Origin: Membranipora membranacea
Lineage: Eukaryota; Bryozoa; Gymnolaemata; Cheilostomatida; Membraniporidae
NCBI GenBank assembly: GCA_914767715.1
Contig: OU612066.1
Span: 6,267,001-6,331,000 of the forward strand
DNA: 64,000 nt
Direction: 5' to 3'
How positions within the stretch are numbered: position 1 is the first letter of the stretch; each line of letters opens with the position of its first letter. The position numbers and the translations under genes were made by a program. A model generated the notes under the pieces. That model was not told the origin of the DNA and ran no database searches. It saw nothing but the letters and a program-made list of their open reading frames with translations. Below, piece after piece: positions 11,905-22,815 of the stretch.

Positions 11905-11986
11905 TCTGTGTCACAAAGACATGTATGAAAACAGATCTGTATTTAAACAAAACTTGTATTTCTTAAAAGTGACCATCTTCAAATAG
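11552..11986 (+). CDS. Uncharacterised open frame
   Basis: The frame is open for about 145 codons, long for DNA this AT-rich, but has no ATG at its upstream end; the first ATG-led part starts further in. The central part (SLSECMSLKVKLG, then PPTDINEDFDWSHSE) has a protein-like composition. The last 27 codons lie inside duplication copy 2 and are not specific to it. No domain recognised, no clear splice sites. It may be an exon, a decayed repeat ORF or chance. Confidence 0.22.
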   Translation, partial: WGQRLTIVKNDSYYNNVSVIKQLLSWMQTDRTSLSECMSLKVKLGRSPPTDINEDFDWSHSETIEEKLNFNSLLNKSKMIQIKQVFWLTLTLCQTQVAMSRYLSFGRTTDVQSLTPRFLCHKDMYENRSVFKQNLYFLKVTIFK

Positions 11987-12050
11987 GATTTGAACCCCCA
12001 TGTTGCGCCAATCGCCTGGCGATGAACACTAAGCGCCTAACTAGCGCGGA
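11980..12050 (-). repeat. tRNA-like sequence in duplication copy 2
   Basis: Sister of the sequence at 9,715-9,785, again with GGTTCAAATCC on the minus strand and an inverted ATCGCC/GGCGAT pair upstream. No normal tRNA fold could be drawn. Confidence 0.35.
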
Positions 12051-12446
12051 CTGAACAATTGTAATACAAAACAATAATTATTAATTAAAGGTTGTTGCAA
12101 TGGAGCATGGTAAATTTAAAGTCTAATTTAGTTTCATCTTTAAATTTTAGTAGGGAGCGATGCAATATTGTGTGTTTGAGAACACCTGAGTAAAGGGATT
12201 CTAACATTCATGACCTTGACAATGATAAAATAATATTATCATAGTGCAAATCATGCATGTTAACATGATGTGATAAACAATTGAAAATGAGAAGCTAATA
12301 ATGAGCTGGATGAATTTCTTTTGAAATCTGAGGTGATAGCTCATAGAACAACACCTTTGTTGCTTGTCATGGCACATGAATTAATGGACCCACAACTCCT
12401 GAGGCATGAATTGTCTGGCAGTAAATAACTGATTGCGCCATCTCAC

Positions 12447-12536
12447 CATTCCCAAGTCGAGTGGCTTCATTTCCCACTGGGAGATTTTACAAGATCCATT
12501 GCTTAAGCCTCCAGCAGGACTAGGACCAAGTTGGCC
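12447..12536 (-). CDS. Candidate internal exon, Gly/Pro-rich start (unknown)
   Basis: Minus-strand segment of exactly 90 nt between a strong acceptor (ATTTTTCCAG) and a strong donor (GGAATG|GTGAGA). In phase 0 it reads GQLGPSPAGGLSNGSC followed by KISQWEMKPLDLGM. The start looks weakly collagen-like, but three or four Gly-X-Y triplets are too few to claim this. It lies 0.4 kb downstream of the copy-2 membrane exon. Phases do not match a direct join (phase 1 donor to this acceptor gives a stop), so an intermediate exon would be needed. It is absent from copy 1. Confidence 0.3.
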
Positions 12537-12954
12537 CTGGAAAAATATGTATTTACTTAACACACCACACAAGTAGATGAAATTTTAAGCTGGAATTTAA
12601 CAAAGTTCAGAGTTCAAGTTCAGCCCTGTTTTAACCTAATGAAACTCATGCATGTATCATCATCATAACAATCTTTAATTCTTCAATAATTCTTCATCAT
12701 ATTTTAGCATTGACAATTGGTTAAATTTGAAATAAATACCATTCAACGCACTATAAAATACAGCAGTCACAAGATCAGAAGAAATCTACTCTAGAGTGGT
12801 CAATTATTATTCTTTATAAGCTACTACCTAGCTAACACATGGTGCAAGCTTGCATGGAGTTAACCAAACATATTTTTATTCAAGTGCTCCTAATATTAAC
12901 TCCCCTACTAGGGTATTTGATGATCTTTATACCGTGATTGTGGTATTATCTTAC

Positions 12955-13093
12955 CTAGGTCGTTGATGTCAGCATTTTGACGCATTTTTTCTTCCTTGTC
13001 GCTCATCTCAAAGTTGAGCTCTTCCAACTTTGTGAGTACAAGACCATAGCATGCTCGTATAATGATGAAGACAGATATAAGCAGCAGCGTCAA
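12955..13093 (-). pseudogene. Second copy of the membrane-protein exon, broken
   Basis: Matches the exon at 10,627-10,837 through the membrane segment, the charged helix and the CTAG|GTAAGA donor, with a few substitutions (for example KEEKMRQ for KEIMRQ-type residues). The N-terminal 20 codons are cut off by the inserted segment at about 13,100-13,250. The displaced 5' part (13,250-13,315) has a frame change and reaches a stop. No start codon remains in frame, so it is likely a pseudogene. Confidence 0.55.
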
Positions 13094-13530
13094 CCCAGTG
13101 TTGGCCTAATCCAGGATTGAATGGAATCAAATTTGACTAGGACCAAGTTGGACCTGAAAAAATTTGGCATGGCTTGGCCTAGCTGTGGCACTTCCACTCA
13201 AAGTACTATGCATTTACTTAACACACAAATAGACGAAATCAGCATCAACCCAGTGATTAACAGCTGAGTTTTCTTGTTAAAAGAGATGTGTCTACCTCTT
13301 TGGGCACCATTCTTTCATAAGTTTGTGTGATCAGAACGAATTCGATTGTTGAGTTCTCTTCATGTCAACTGTATAAAAGTGCATGTAGTCCTTTGTTAAC
13401 TGTTAGGAAACTATTTGACGCTAGTTACTATGTACTATTGTCTAAGTAATTCCAAATTCCACCTAGCACACCTTGCTCTCAGTTTTTGAGTCAAGCATGA
13501 CATTTAGGAATTTCTTCGCTTTGCATATTT

Positions 13531-15359
13531 TTAAAACTGACAATAAATATCAGCTTAGTCTATGAAATAAAAGTTGATGAAGTCTGTATCGGATAAAGTT
13601 GACCTATTGTATCATAGAAATATTTTTTATATGAGATTTTATTGCACCTGTCAGTTTTCAAAATCAAGGCGATATGGTTTATAAATCAGTCAATCTCAAA
13701 TAATATTTGAAAACAACCAATAGGAGCTCAAAACACTTAAAGAGGGATGTAGATGTCTAAAAATGACGAACACACAATTGGATGGCAGGAAAAAACAGGA
13801 TGACTCAATGGTACTAAAATGGGCTGAATTGAAGAATGAGAGTGTACGCAGTTGTAGCAGTAAGGCAGCATATCCTAAGTCAGCATGCCATAAAGGGCTC
13901 GAGCAACGGAGGTTTGTCTATGACAAACCAACCTATCACTTCTTGAACTAATTAATTGTAAGAAAATGCCATCACTGGGTTTTTTTTCTCGAGTTGACAC
14001 AATTGTCAACAGCTTTTGTTTACGTAAATATTAGTGTGAAATTTTCTTTTTTCTTTATGCACAGGAGGGGCAATTACCAAACTCTTCTTCGATTGACACA
14101 AAGAAATTCACCAGGGGGTTTTGGAATTAAAACGACCAAAATCTGATCTTTCACTCTGCTAGGCTCTTGCTCACAAATCACTCACTCATTGATGGAACTA
14201 TATAAATTCTTAGTTAGCAATTTTTAAACTAATTTGTCTTATTGAATATGCTACATGGTCATGTAAACACATTTAACATTGCTAGTAAGGTAGATGAGAA
14301 ATTAAAATTAAAATGAATTTGTCAGGTCCAAACGCTACCTCAAAGCATGGACTTTCCATATGATAAGTTCCAACACCCAATAATAATAAACCTTCAAAGG
14401 TCAGCTCATTTGTGCAACTCTACTGTGATTGACAAAACGACACTGAGTTCAAAAATTGAAAAAGTTGATGTAAGATTATATTAAAAAATGAATGTCAAAT
14501 AGCTCACCGGAAGCAATTTCAAACCACATAATTTAATGTGGTTATGCCACCCCAAATTTGCCCTATCCAAGTTTATTATTCAGTCAATGGTTACATCTAA
14601 TAGCTAAAATATGTCTAGCATTTTTGAGTGGTATAACAGAAGATTAAGAAGTTTGAAGGTTTTTGAAGATAAAATTATGATATTTTTGAAGGAAACTCAA
14701 CTAATACACTGTAAAACACAAAATTTCACATGCATTTTGCTGGAAAATCATACAGGTATTTAATTCTTAGAGATCTCATGACATTTTTAAATTTCATCAA
14801 CCACCCTCATTAATAGTTGCAATAGTGAATGTAGCTCAAAGCTTTAAAGTTGCAAAGCAGGAAAATATTAATTTGTTGCCACAAACTCACCATCGTTCTT
14901 ACACTAGTATACTAAATTTTTCTTATCCATTTAACTCTGTTTAAATCGAACAATTAAAGTGCTTGTAAAGGAAACAGGTTTTTGGTATCATTCTAGAGCT
15001 CTCAGTCTAGTTTAGAACATTATGCTATGTCCAAAAGCAGCCTGTGGCCCAGTTAAGAATTATTTTCACTCAAAGTTTGGATGAGAAGGTACTAAAAAGG
15101 TACTATTTTTCTCCTTTGGAGTTGTGATCACTTGTAGAAAATAGTACCTTTTTAGTACCTTAGATTATAATGGGAATATACAGTATCTCGTAAATAAGAC
15201 TTTTGTTATGACACAGTGGTTGATATTCCCTGCGTACAATATTAAACCACACGGAATTTATCTATTGAATGAATGAGTGAATACAATGCAAAGTTAATCT
15301 GTCCCATGTTATGTGGCTTAGCTGGTAAAATGGGATAGTGTATAAAATTTCATAATTGA
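13531..15359. other. No gene seen; one hairpin repeat inside
   Basis: AT-rich DNA. The frame at 13,763-13,951 is short and has no motif. The only structure that I can support is the inverted repeat at 15,086-15,161. Confidence 0.35.
15086..15161. repeat. Perfect 24-bp inverted repeat (hairpin)
   Basis: Arms 15,086-15,109 and 15,138-15,161 are exact reverse complements (AAGGTACTAAAAAGGTACTA plus four T), separated by 28 nt. Within each arm AAGGTACT is itself repeated. It may be a foldback element or a MITE remnant. Confidence 0.8.
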
Positions 15360-15529
15360 ATGACAAAGCAAACGATCGAAATCAAGCACGGCAAAAATTA
15401 CAACTCTAGCTCATCCGACAGCGAGAGTGAAAATTATAGGGAGATTTACAGATCCAGTGAGAGCGAGATTGAATATCCTTCAGGAGGCAATTATAGCAAA
15501 TCGACGTCGAGTCCATGTGATTATCATAG
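15360..15529 (+). CDS. Candidate first exon, Ser/Glu-rich protein (unknown)
   Basis: ATG at 15,360 opens 56 codons ending at a consensus-like donor (CATAG|GTAAAA), phase 2. The peptide starts MTKQTIEIKHGKNYN and continues with SSSSDSESENYREIYRSSES, acidic and serine-rich, then a Gly/Tyr/Ser stretch with one Cys. The local GC is higher than its flanks and codon use looks protein-like. No following exon was found with confidence, and no signal peptide is present. Low-complexity acidic N termini occur in many nuclear proteins, so no function can be given. Confidence 0.35.
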
Positions 15530-17726
15530 GTAAAATTTCCCTGAGGTAGTCACACCAATGAACTTAGCTCATTGGTCACACCACTAAGTTTAAATCTGTA
15601 TGATTTCGGCCACTTCAAATAACCCACAGTGCTTTGACAGATACAACATTTTCTGTTAATCATGGTTACTGCTCGAGATAGAAATTGGCAATATAAAGGC
15701 AGATCAATACATGGCTAAAGTATTGCAAGGTTTTGTTTATATTTATTTGACGAATAAATGAAATTGTGGCTACATGGATTGTATTGAAGATTATAAATAC
15801 TAAGATATGACATTCTAATCAAACTCTGTCTTCAGCCGTTATGCTTTATGATTAGTGGCTTTCAATAGAATTTCAATGGAAGATACAAAATTTACACATG
15901 TAGACTGGATGTTTTTCTAATTTGCACAAAAATCTAAAATAATTTGTTTTTAAATCTCGACATTTCAGGCATTAGGATGATGTTAAAATCCAAAGCATGC
16001 GATGATTAATACTGAGTGATTTGAAGTTTTGAGAAACAATTTTTGCAAATATTCTGATGTTTGGACTCACAAGATTTTCTCGGGTAAACTTTGTTGTTTA
16101 CATCAAAAACTGGAATTTACAAGTCACAAAGTAAATTGAAGTAAATAAAATTGTCATCTAGTTATTTCGGACTTCAGGGTGATGAAAAATGTAAATGAAT
16201 TTGACTGCCTCCTAAAGAGAGGAGTATTGATAATCGTGTAAGCAGTAGAATACCTTGAGAAACTTTCTATATTATTTTACATCAGATCTTGTACATCTGT
16301 GCATCACAGATACTCAGCACATCTAAACATGGACTATCAATATTACTGACTGAGTGCAGCATGCCATATGAGAACCTATGTCAAAGCACACATCAGTCAC
16401 ATAGGAAATTAATTTGTTGAGTTTTTGAGTAATTTCATCAGTATGGATCTTATTTGGGGGGCTAGTGTTGGATATTATCGCAAGATTTGGTACTAACCAT
16501 AAAGCATTGTATGGACCATTTTTAGGTAAATCTGAAATAAGCAAGGCTTTGTCAGCAGGAAGAATCCGTTGCTCCAGTGTAATCTTATTTAAACAGCGCA
16601 AACAAGCGCAGCGGTATGAAATGAAAATCACTCGCTTGAAAAGCTGTGGACAGGGAATGGGTCATAGTCATTGATTGTAATGTACAGTCAGTATTTATAA
16701 TCTTTGGTACAGTGGTTCTTCTAATCTCTTCTTCAACATGGGCTCATAACAGAAATGAAGGTTGTTTTGATTAGCGGTCTCAACTCATTAAATTTGAACT
16801 TTTATGTCATCGACAGACTTGTGAGTGACTTTGTCATGTATTTGCAAAAGTTGTTATCTGACCACAATAGTCACTAATATTATTGTATTTCCCCCATAAT
16901 AGGCTCATTACAAATCGCCTGGACAAGTTGGGCTGTGCATGAGTAGGCAACTCAATAGTGTTAACTTATAACCCCAAAACCTACCAGACCAAGTAACCCT
17001 GAAGACTTATTTTTCATGCAAGTGTGATAGCTGTCTTAATCTCAATTCAAGCTCAAAAATGATACCAAGAACCCTGTTCCTTTACAAACACTTTCAGGAC
17101 ATCCTCAGGAGAAATTAACATTTTGCAAAATGGATTTCTTAGATTTAAATTGTTGTATATTTTGGAGTTGGCCCTCCTTGATTCACAGGCCCCCCCCCCC
17201 CCCCTCCTGATATGCGTGTCTGTAATGGAGCACGGTCCATGTAGACTAATGTCTAAAAACCTACTTTGAAGTCTGGTATGTGGTCCTGATTGGCTAACCA
17301 ACTACATACATATTGAGGTGCAAAGGCCATTACCTTCCTTTCAATGCTTTACCTCTGACCAGTGACTAACAATCACTAAGATTTAATTTGTCACAACTGG
17401 GGTGAATCGGTATTCACCAAAATGTCGGCGTCCTATTCTTCGCCAAAATACCTTACTCAGAACTATTTTTATTCAAGAATGATGACCTTTTACTGGAATG
17501 TTTTGATGTGTTGTACAAATAAATACCTGAATCAAATGATGAAGTTGCAGCCCGTTGATTTATAGGCAGCAATAATTGACATGAGAAAAAAATAAATCAC
17601 TATTTTATAATTATGATTTACAATAGATAATATAGATTTACAATAGATAATATAAGCACTAAAAATGAATACTTTACTTATTTCTGTTTAATGCATTGAG
17701 AAATTTTTATAATACATTAAACTTAC
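15530..17726. other. No gene recognised
   Basis: No supported coding sequence. Two short frames overlap on opposite strands at 16,323-16,674; neither has a known motif. A 15-base C run lies at 17,190-17,204. Confidence 0.3.
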
Positions 17727-17837
17727 ATTCAGGAATATACTCTATAATTCCAGGAGAGACAGAGTTTCACTATGTGGTTTTACAAGATTGTACAGTGTCT
17801 TTGCAGCTTCTAGTTTCAAGTTTGGAAGATAGCCCTT
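17727..17837 (-). pseudogene. Broken copy of NADPH-oxidase exon 1
   Basis: This 111-nt minus-strand segment matches the oxidase exon at 49,931-50,041 along its whole length without gaps, including acceptor (GACAG) and donor (GAAT|GTAAGT). It reads KGYLPNLKLEAAKTLYNLV, then a stop: TAG replaces the CAG codon of the working exon near the 3' end. Other changes are substitutions only. Flanking intron sequence does not obviously match. It lies about 6 kb beyond the 3' end of the oxidase gene on the same strand. It is either a remnant of a tandem paralogue or a single-exon duplication. No other oxidase exon was found around it. Confidence 0.75.
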
Positions 17838-19577
17838 CTGTCGGTGGGTTAGCTTGTTCTCCACCCCAGCCAACCCTCCTGCTGATGTGGAGGCAGTGAG
17901 AAATTAAAATGAGGTTCTTATGTCTGACTTTTCTTTATATATTCGATATAGACTGTTAAAAATGATCTGCTTTAAATATTATGTTGACTAATTTATTGCT
18001 GTGAGTTGACAGGCTATTTGATATAGTGGCATAACATCACACTGCTTATTTTTGACATATCCGCCAATAGAATTGAATCAGTTTGGGTTTGTACCACAGA
18101 GATCAATAGTTGAGGCAATATTAATCATCTTTCAGGTTTCAAGATGAAATATTAATAAAGAAATGAACACGGTCACAGAAAATGCTTGCAACAAACAAAA
18201 CTTTTCCCATTACTGTTTTACTAAACCCCCAACCCAACATAATATGTCAAGATTGGATATAAAAGTTACTAAAACTGAATAGGTAAACAAAATGATCAGC
18301 CTTTTTTGTAAACCAGTTCTTTTGCTGCAGAAGATATTTATTGTACCAATGTAGTTAGCAAACGATTTGGAACAATATTCTCCCTCTGTAATGACCATTA
18401 TTTTCTTTACGGCGACAATGAAAATGATTTCATTCACACAATAAACAGCAAACTCAAATCTTAAGTTATCATTGACATCATGTCAAGGCTCAAATCAATG
18501 GCTAACAAATCACCTTTATGGAAGAGTTTGAAAATCAAATGACTTCCAAAAGGGAGGTAATGTGCTGCAAAAGTTGTGATTAACATATACAATTTTGAAC
18601 ACATCGAAAGGTTTTCATTTTTTCCTAATGCATTGAACTGTGCTGTTATAGATACAAAAAATATATATAAAATTTAAACCAGCACCCTGACTAACTTAAT
18701 CTGGTCATCAAACTCCCTGTATTTTTTAGTGTCCTATCTTAGTAATCAAAATTTTATTCTGAGTCTGAGAACTGAAAATGAAAATTATGTAACTTGCTTC
18801 CTGTGAACAACCAGAAGAAATTTCCAAGCAAATCTGAACAAGCTGCATTTAGAGAGCCTTGCCAGAGGTAACAAGAGATACAAATTTATCTTAGTGCAGG
18901 GAAACTAGTAAAGTAGTAGTAACTTCTTTCATTACTCTTCTTTAGAATATCACTGGAAATTGAATAATATTGGCTCCAGCATGATCCAAAGGCCTATATG
19001 TGAAGATATGGGAGAAATTTACATTTCATTTATCTTTAGTCAGCCCTCTAAAAACCAGCTAACACACTTCACCTTCAACATGATCAGTTGTGGTTAGATC
19101 TTCACGATAAAGGGAAATTTGTTTTTAAAAGATTTGGCTCAGTCTCCTTTTTTCCTTCACACATTATCCTTTCGAAGAAAAAAATCAGACCGTTTCGGTT
19201 TAAACAATTAGCTAGCTAACGCTATCAAGACTTGTCAAAAAGATGGTTATATGAGGTATAGATTGATAGGGGTTGTAATCTGAGGCTATAATATGTGCAT
19301 CCTTCACCTGAGTGTAATTCATGTCTTTCTGACAGCGATTGTGCATAATTTTCAAGCTTTTTCTTCTTTGGATGTGGGTTGAATCAAGATACATATATAC
19401 GTAATTGAGAGTGGACAATGTGTAATAATAACATCAGTTCTTGTCCTACTTAATTACTGCAAAAATACGAAACACCACAGATTAAAGACAATTACACTCA
19501 CTCTGTGGTAATACTCAGCATAAAATGATGATGGATTGAGGATTATGGAAAATCCATTAAAGTTGGCAAAGGCCAAG
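17838..19577. other. No gene seen
   Basis: AT-rich DNA without supported coding sequence; short frames at 18,210-18,437 and 19,212-19,418 have no motif. Confidence 0.3.
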
Positions 19578-19840
19578 AGGAGGAGGTAGCTCAGTTGGTT
19601 AGAGCGCTGGTCCTTCAACACGTAAGCGTTCCAGGTCTTGGGTATGAATCCCACTGCAGTCTATCAACTATTGGGGTTTGGTTGGCCTCCAGGTGTGCTC
19701 CGACCTGCCTGCAAACAGAGAGCAAATTTGCACAGACATTGCGGCCTTGCCATTAAGGCAAAATAATATTTCGCCACCCACGCTTCGGATTTGGCATGTG
19801 ATATGACATCCGATTTTTTAATTTAATTTTAATCAACAAT
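19578..19840 (+). mobile_element. tRNA-derived SINE
   Basis: The head carries a good Pol III box A (TAGCTCAGTTGG, 19,587-19,598) and a box B-like block (GGTATGAATCC, 19,641-19,651) in tRNA spacing. The anticodon arm is degenerate (CTGG and CCAG pair across about 20 nt). A unique body follows (GTGCTCCGACCTGCCTGCAA and on) and ends in an A/T-rich tail near 19,840. This is the plan of a SINE. The precise family is unknown to me. Confidence 0.65.
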
Positions 19841-20094
19841 GTCCGCAATACTCCTGCAAGATCAAACAGATGGAAATTATAAGCGATGGTATCGAGGTAG
19901 TGTGATAATGACTCAAGGTCAGAGGTCAAATTTAGCATCAGCCATTGATCTACATTAAGGTTTGTTACTTTTTAATAATAGTCGCCTTAATGGGACTTAG
20001 AAATCCAACTCCCTGCCATTACAGCAACTAGGTCAAAGGAAAAATTTGCCCCTAAGAGAGCCAACAACTGTAAAGAGGATAAGTCACTGTTAAC

Positions 20095-20320
20095 CACAGG
20101 TGTTAACCTGTGGAATTCGCACCCTAATGGGGGGGGAGTGGCGGATCATTCTGCTCTGCTTATGAGGTTGGCGCCCTCGCTTGGGTGTGGTTTGCTTCTT
20201 GCTGAGTAGGCTGTGTGTTCAGGCTCGCCCTTGGGACAGTAGCCTTCCTTTTCCCGACAATTGGATGGTCGCCACACTAATCCCGGACTAATCTGACCAT
20301 GCCGCTGCCTTATTTTATTT
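20095..20320. other. GC-richer island, identity unknown
   Basis: This stretch is distinctly richer in G and C than the surroundings, with a run of eight G near 20,131 and segments such as GGCGCCCTCGCTTGGGTG. No open frame or RNA fold was convincing. It is probably a repeat body (SINE or LINE 3' part). Confidence 0.3.
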
Positions 20321-20884
20321 CACTGTTTTAGTCCATTGATTGTTGCAGAAACAAAGGAATGGTTAAAGTGGGCTGCTTTATTTGGCTGGGTATGTAAAAT
20401 GTGCAACGAAATGTGTTAGATATTGGCCCTCTCCTTCTATTTCCATTATATTGTCATTTAGAAATGGACCCTAAATTGGAACAGTGAAATCATACATATG
20501 CATGCATACAAACAATCGCATTTCTATGTGGCTTTTAAACAAGCTATTTTAAGTCAGAGCCACTGATCACAATTCCAAATATCCAAGATTATGAATTTGT
20601 GACAGCGTTGAACTTGATTTTTGTCACCAGGTGTATCTATGTGAGCGTATTGATTTCGGAGTAGGATATTCGATAAAAAGATCAATGCACAGTGGTCATA
20701 AAACTTATGCTTGAAACCAAATAATTGCCAACAGGATAAGATGAAAAACTGGAATGATTCAGCAAATTAGTGATTTATAGCTTGGTTTTAGATGTGTATA
20801 TGTCGTGTTAGAAGTGAACCCTGGACACACAGAAGCTACCAATACCTGATGGCTGTTTGATCTACAGAAACTCGGATTTGTTAA

Positions 20885-21934
20885 TAATATAATCTTTATT
20901 GCAAATGGTATGCCACCTTAATAAAAAGTGGCCATCCTTACAGGGTTTGGTAAAATAAAAATGATAAAATGTATTAAACTTGGATTTTGTTGACATCTGG
21001 GATTACAAAGGAAATAAATAACACAAAAATAAATGTGAAAATTCTCACTTATACGTATTTCACACATTCATTGTTGTTCTGGACTCCTTGTTGCGTTGAT
21101 GGCAGTGACATTTCGAATGTCTAGTGTTTCTATGTTTAGGAACCAGGTAATTTAGGCAGTGAGCGGGGTTTGTGGCTTTGGTGGTATAATCATGACATAC
21201 CTGCTGTTGGTATTGCTCGAGAGGAAGGATGCCGAGATTCAGCAGTTTGTCATAGTATGATTTGCCCCTATATCGATGATCTTTGTGGCTAGCATGTGCG
21301 GTGATGTAAATATTCTCTATTGAGCTGCTCATTGCGAGGGAGGGCTAGGCAGGGGTGGCATGGTGATCTTCGGCCATATACATCTGATGTTAAATTTCAC
21401 AAGTAGTTGAACAGGGACCCCTGAACGCCTGAGGCTAAGCAGGACAAATGTAAGTGGTCTGATTTTTCACCTATGTCTTTGATATGCTGCTCAAAGGATA
21501 ACTGTTCATCGACAGATATCCCAAGAAATTTAGAAGATGTGACTGTGGGTATAGTTTCTCCATTCAGAGTAGCTGTTGGTGCACTGCTGGTAGAAGAATG
21601 GGTGCGTTTGTTGCTGATTTGCAAAACATTTGACTTTTTCGCATTTGCTAGTATGTTGTTCTGCTTACACCGCTTTGATACAATGTGTATTGATGACTGT
21701 ATGTCTTGTGGTGAGATCATCTGCATATTTAATAGTCTTACAGCTGGCGTCGAGACTGTCTACATAGAGTAACCAGAACATGGATCCCAGAAGTATTCCT
21801 TGGGATGTTCTGTTCATTACAGATAGTGTGGATCTTTTACCATGATCAATGCGATCTGTCTGGTACCACTGGCTCCACTTCAGAATACATTGACATAAAT
21901 GTTGGAGCTCCACAGGGCACAAAACTCGGGCCAA
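20885..21934 (-). pseudogene. LINE reverse transcriptase fragment, minus strand
   Basis: On the minus strand two overlapping frames (21,665-21,934 and 21,397-21,726) give consecutive RT blocks. These are SQGILLGSMFWLLYVDSLD, then KYADDL with both catalytic Asp, then LNGETIPTVTSSKFLGISVD. A C-terminal part (21,060-21,332) follows with LLNLGILPLE. The element ends near 20,888 with AATAAA and an ATT-rich tail. It is 5'-truncated at about 21,930 and carries frameshifts. It is CR1/L2-like in style. Confidence 0.75.
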
Positions 21935-22815
21935 TATTATGGCTCATATACATTAACGATCTCCTGGTTCCTGAGTTCAAAACACTTAAGTGTGCAGATG
22001 ATAGTACTTTCTATTTAAGAGTTAGGGACCCTGATAGCCAATCAATTGTACCAGCCATTGAACAGACAGCTCTATGGTCAGCAAACAATCATATGCTCTT
22101 GAATGCTGACAAAACTGTTATTATGAATTTTAATTTGAACTATTTTCAAGAACACCGAAATCCAGTATTATTTGAGAATAGCAGCGTCAATCCCTCCCAA
22201 GTGATGAAGTTTTTAGGCATCTGCATTGATGACCACCTGACTTTTATTCCACATGTTAATACTATAATCAAAAGCTGCAACTCTAAGTTATTTTTAATGA
22301 AACAACTCAAACAATTGGGAATGTCCTCAACTGGCTTATGTTATTTTTACTGTGCTAACATTAGATCAGTTCTCAGCTATGGTGCACAAGTTTTTTTATA
22401 AATTTTTATCAGACACTACCAAATCAAAGCTTGAGCATGTTCAAGACACTGCCACCAGAAGTATTTTCCCTTATGCGCCATATGGCTGGATATGCTGGAT
22501 TTGATTCCACTTGATGATTTTATTATACGTCAATCTACCACGCATTTAAGTAAGGTGGCCAACAGCTGTGCACATCCGCTACATGATAGAATCATTTTTA
22601 ATAACTCCAGGAGATCCTCTCGATGCCATACTGTTTTTAGGCCTAAGAAAGCAAGGACAGAGAAGAGGAATAGCAGTTTTTTTACATTTTATATGAATTA
22701 TTATAACTCTGGACACAAAATTTAGTTTTTTAATGCTGTAAACATTCAAGTACTATCATTGATGCTTCCCACTTCAAAGGATAATCAAGAATGTAAAATA
22801 AACTCAACTCAACTC
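21870..22815 (+). pseudogene. LINE reverse transcriptase fragment, plus strand
   Basis: The plus strand reads GAPQGTKLGPILWLIYINDL, then KCADDSTFY (CADD for the usual YADD), a LNADKTVIMNF block, KFLGICIDDHLTF and LSYGAQVF, open to 22,401. After a frameshift it continues with a C-terminal part (22,492-22,725) ending KARTEKRNSSFF-type residues. The 3' end at about 22,800 has AACTC repeats, a usual LINE tail. It sits head to head with the minus-strand fragment; both contain the YADD and LGI blocks, so they are two insertions, not one inverted copy. Confidence 0.8.

Larger units (their letters stand above)
11905..13530. repeat. Direct duplication, copy 2
   Basis: Second copy of the block at 9,640-11,050. 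It contains two extra segments. One (12,430-12,545) carries an exon-like stretch. The other (about 13,100-13,250) splits the membrane-protein exon and itself repeats parts of the unit (CTGTGGCACTTCCACTC and a second GACCAAGTTGG). So at least one internal rearrangement followed the duplication. Confidence 0.85.
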
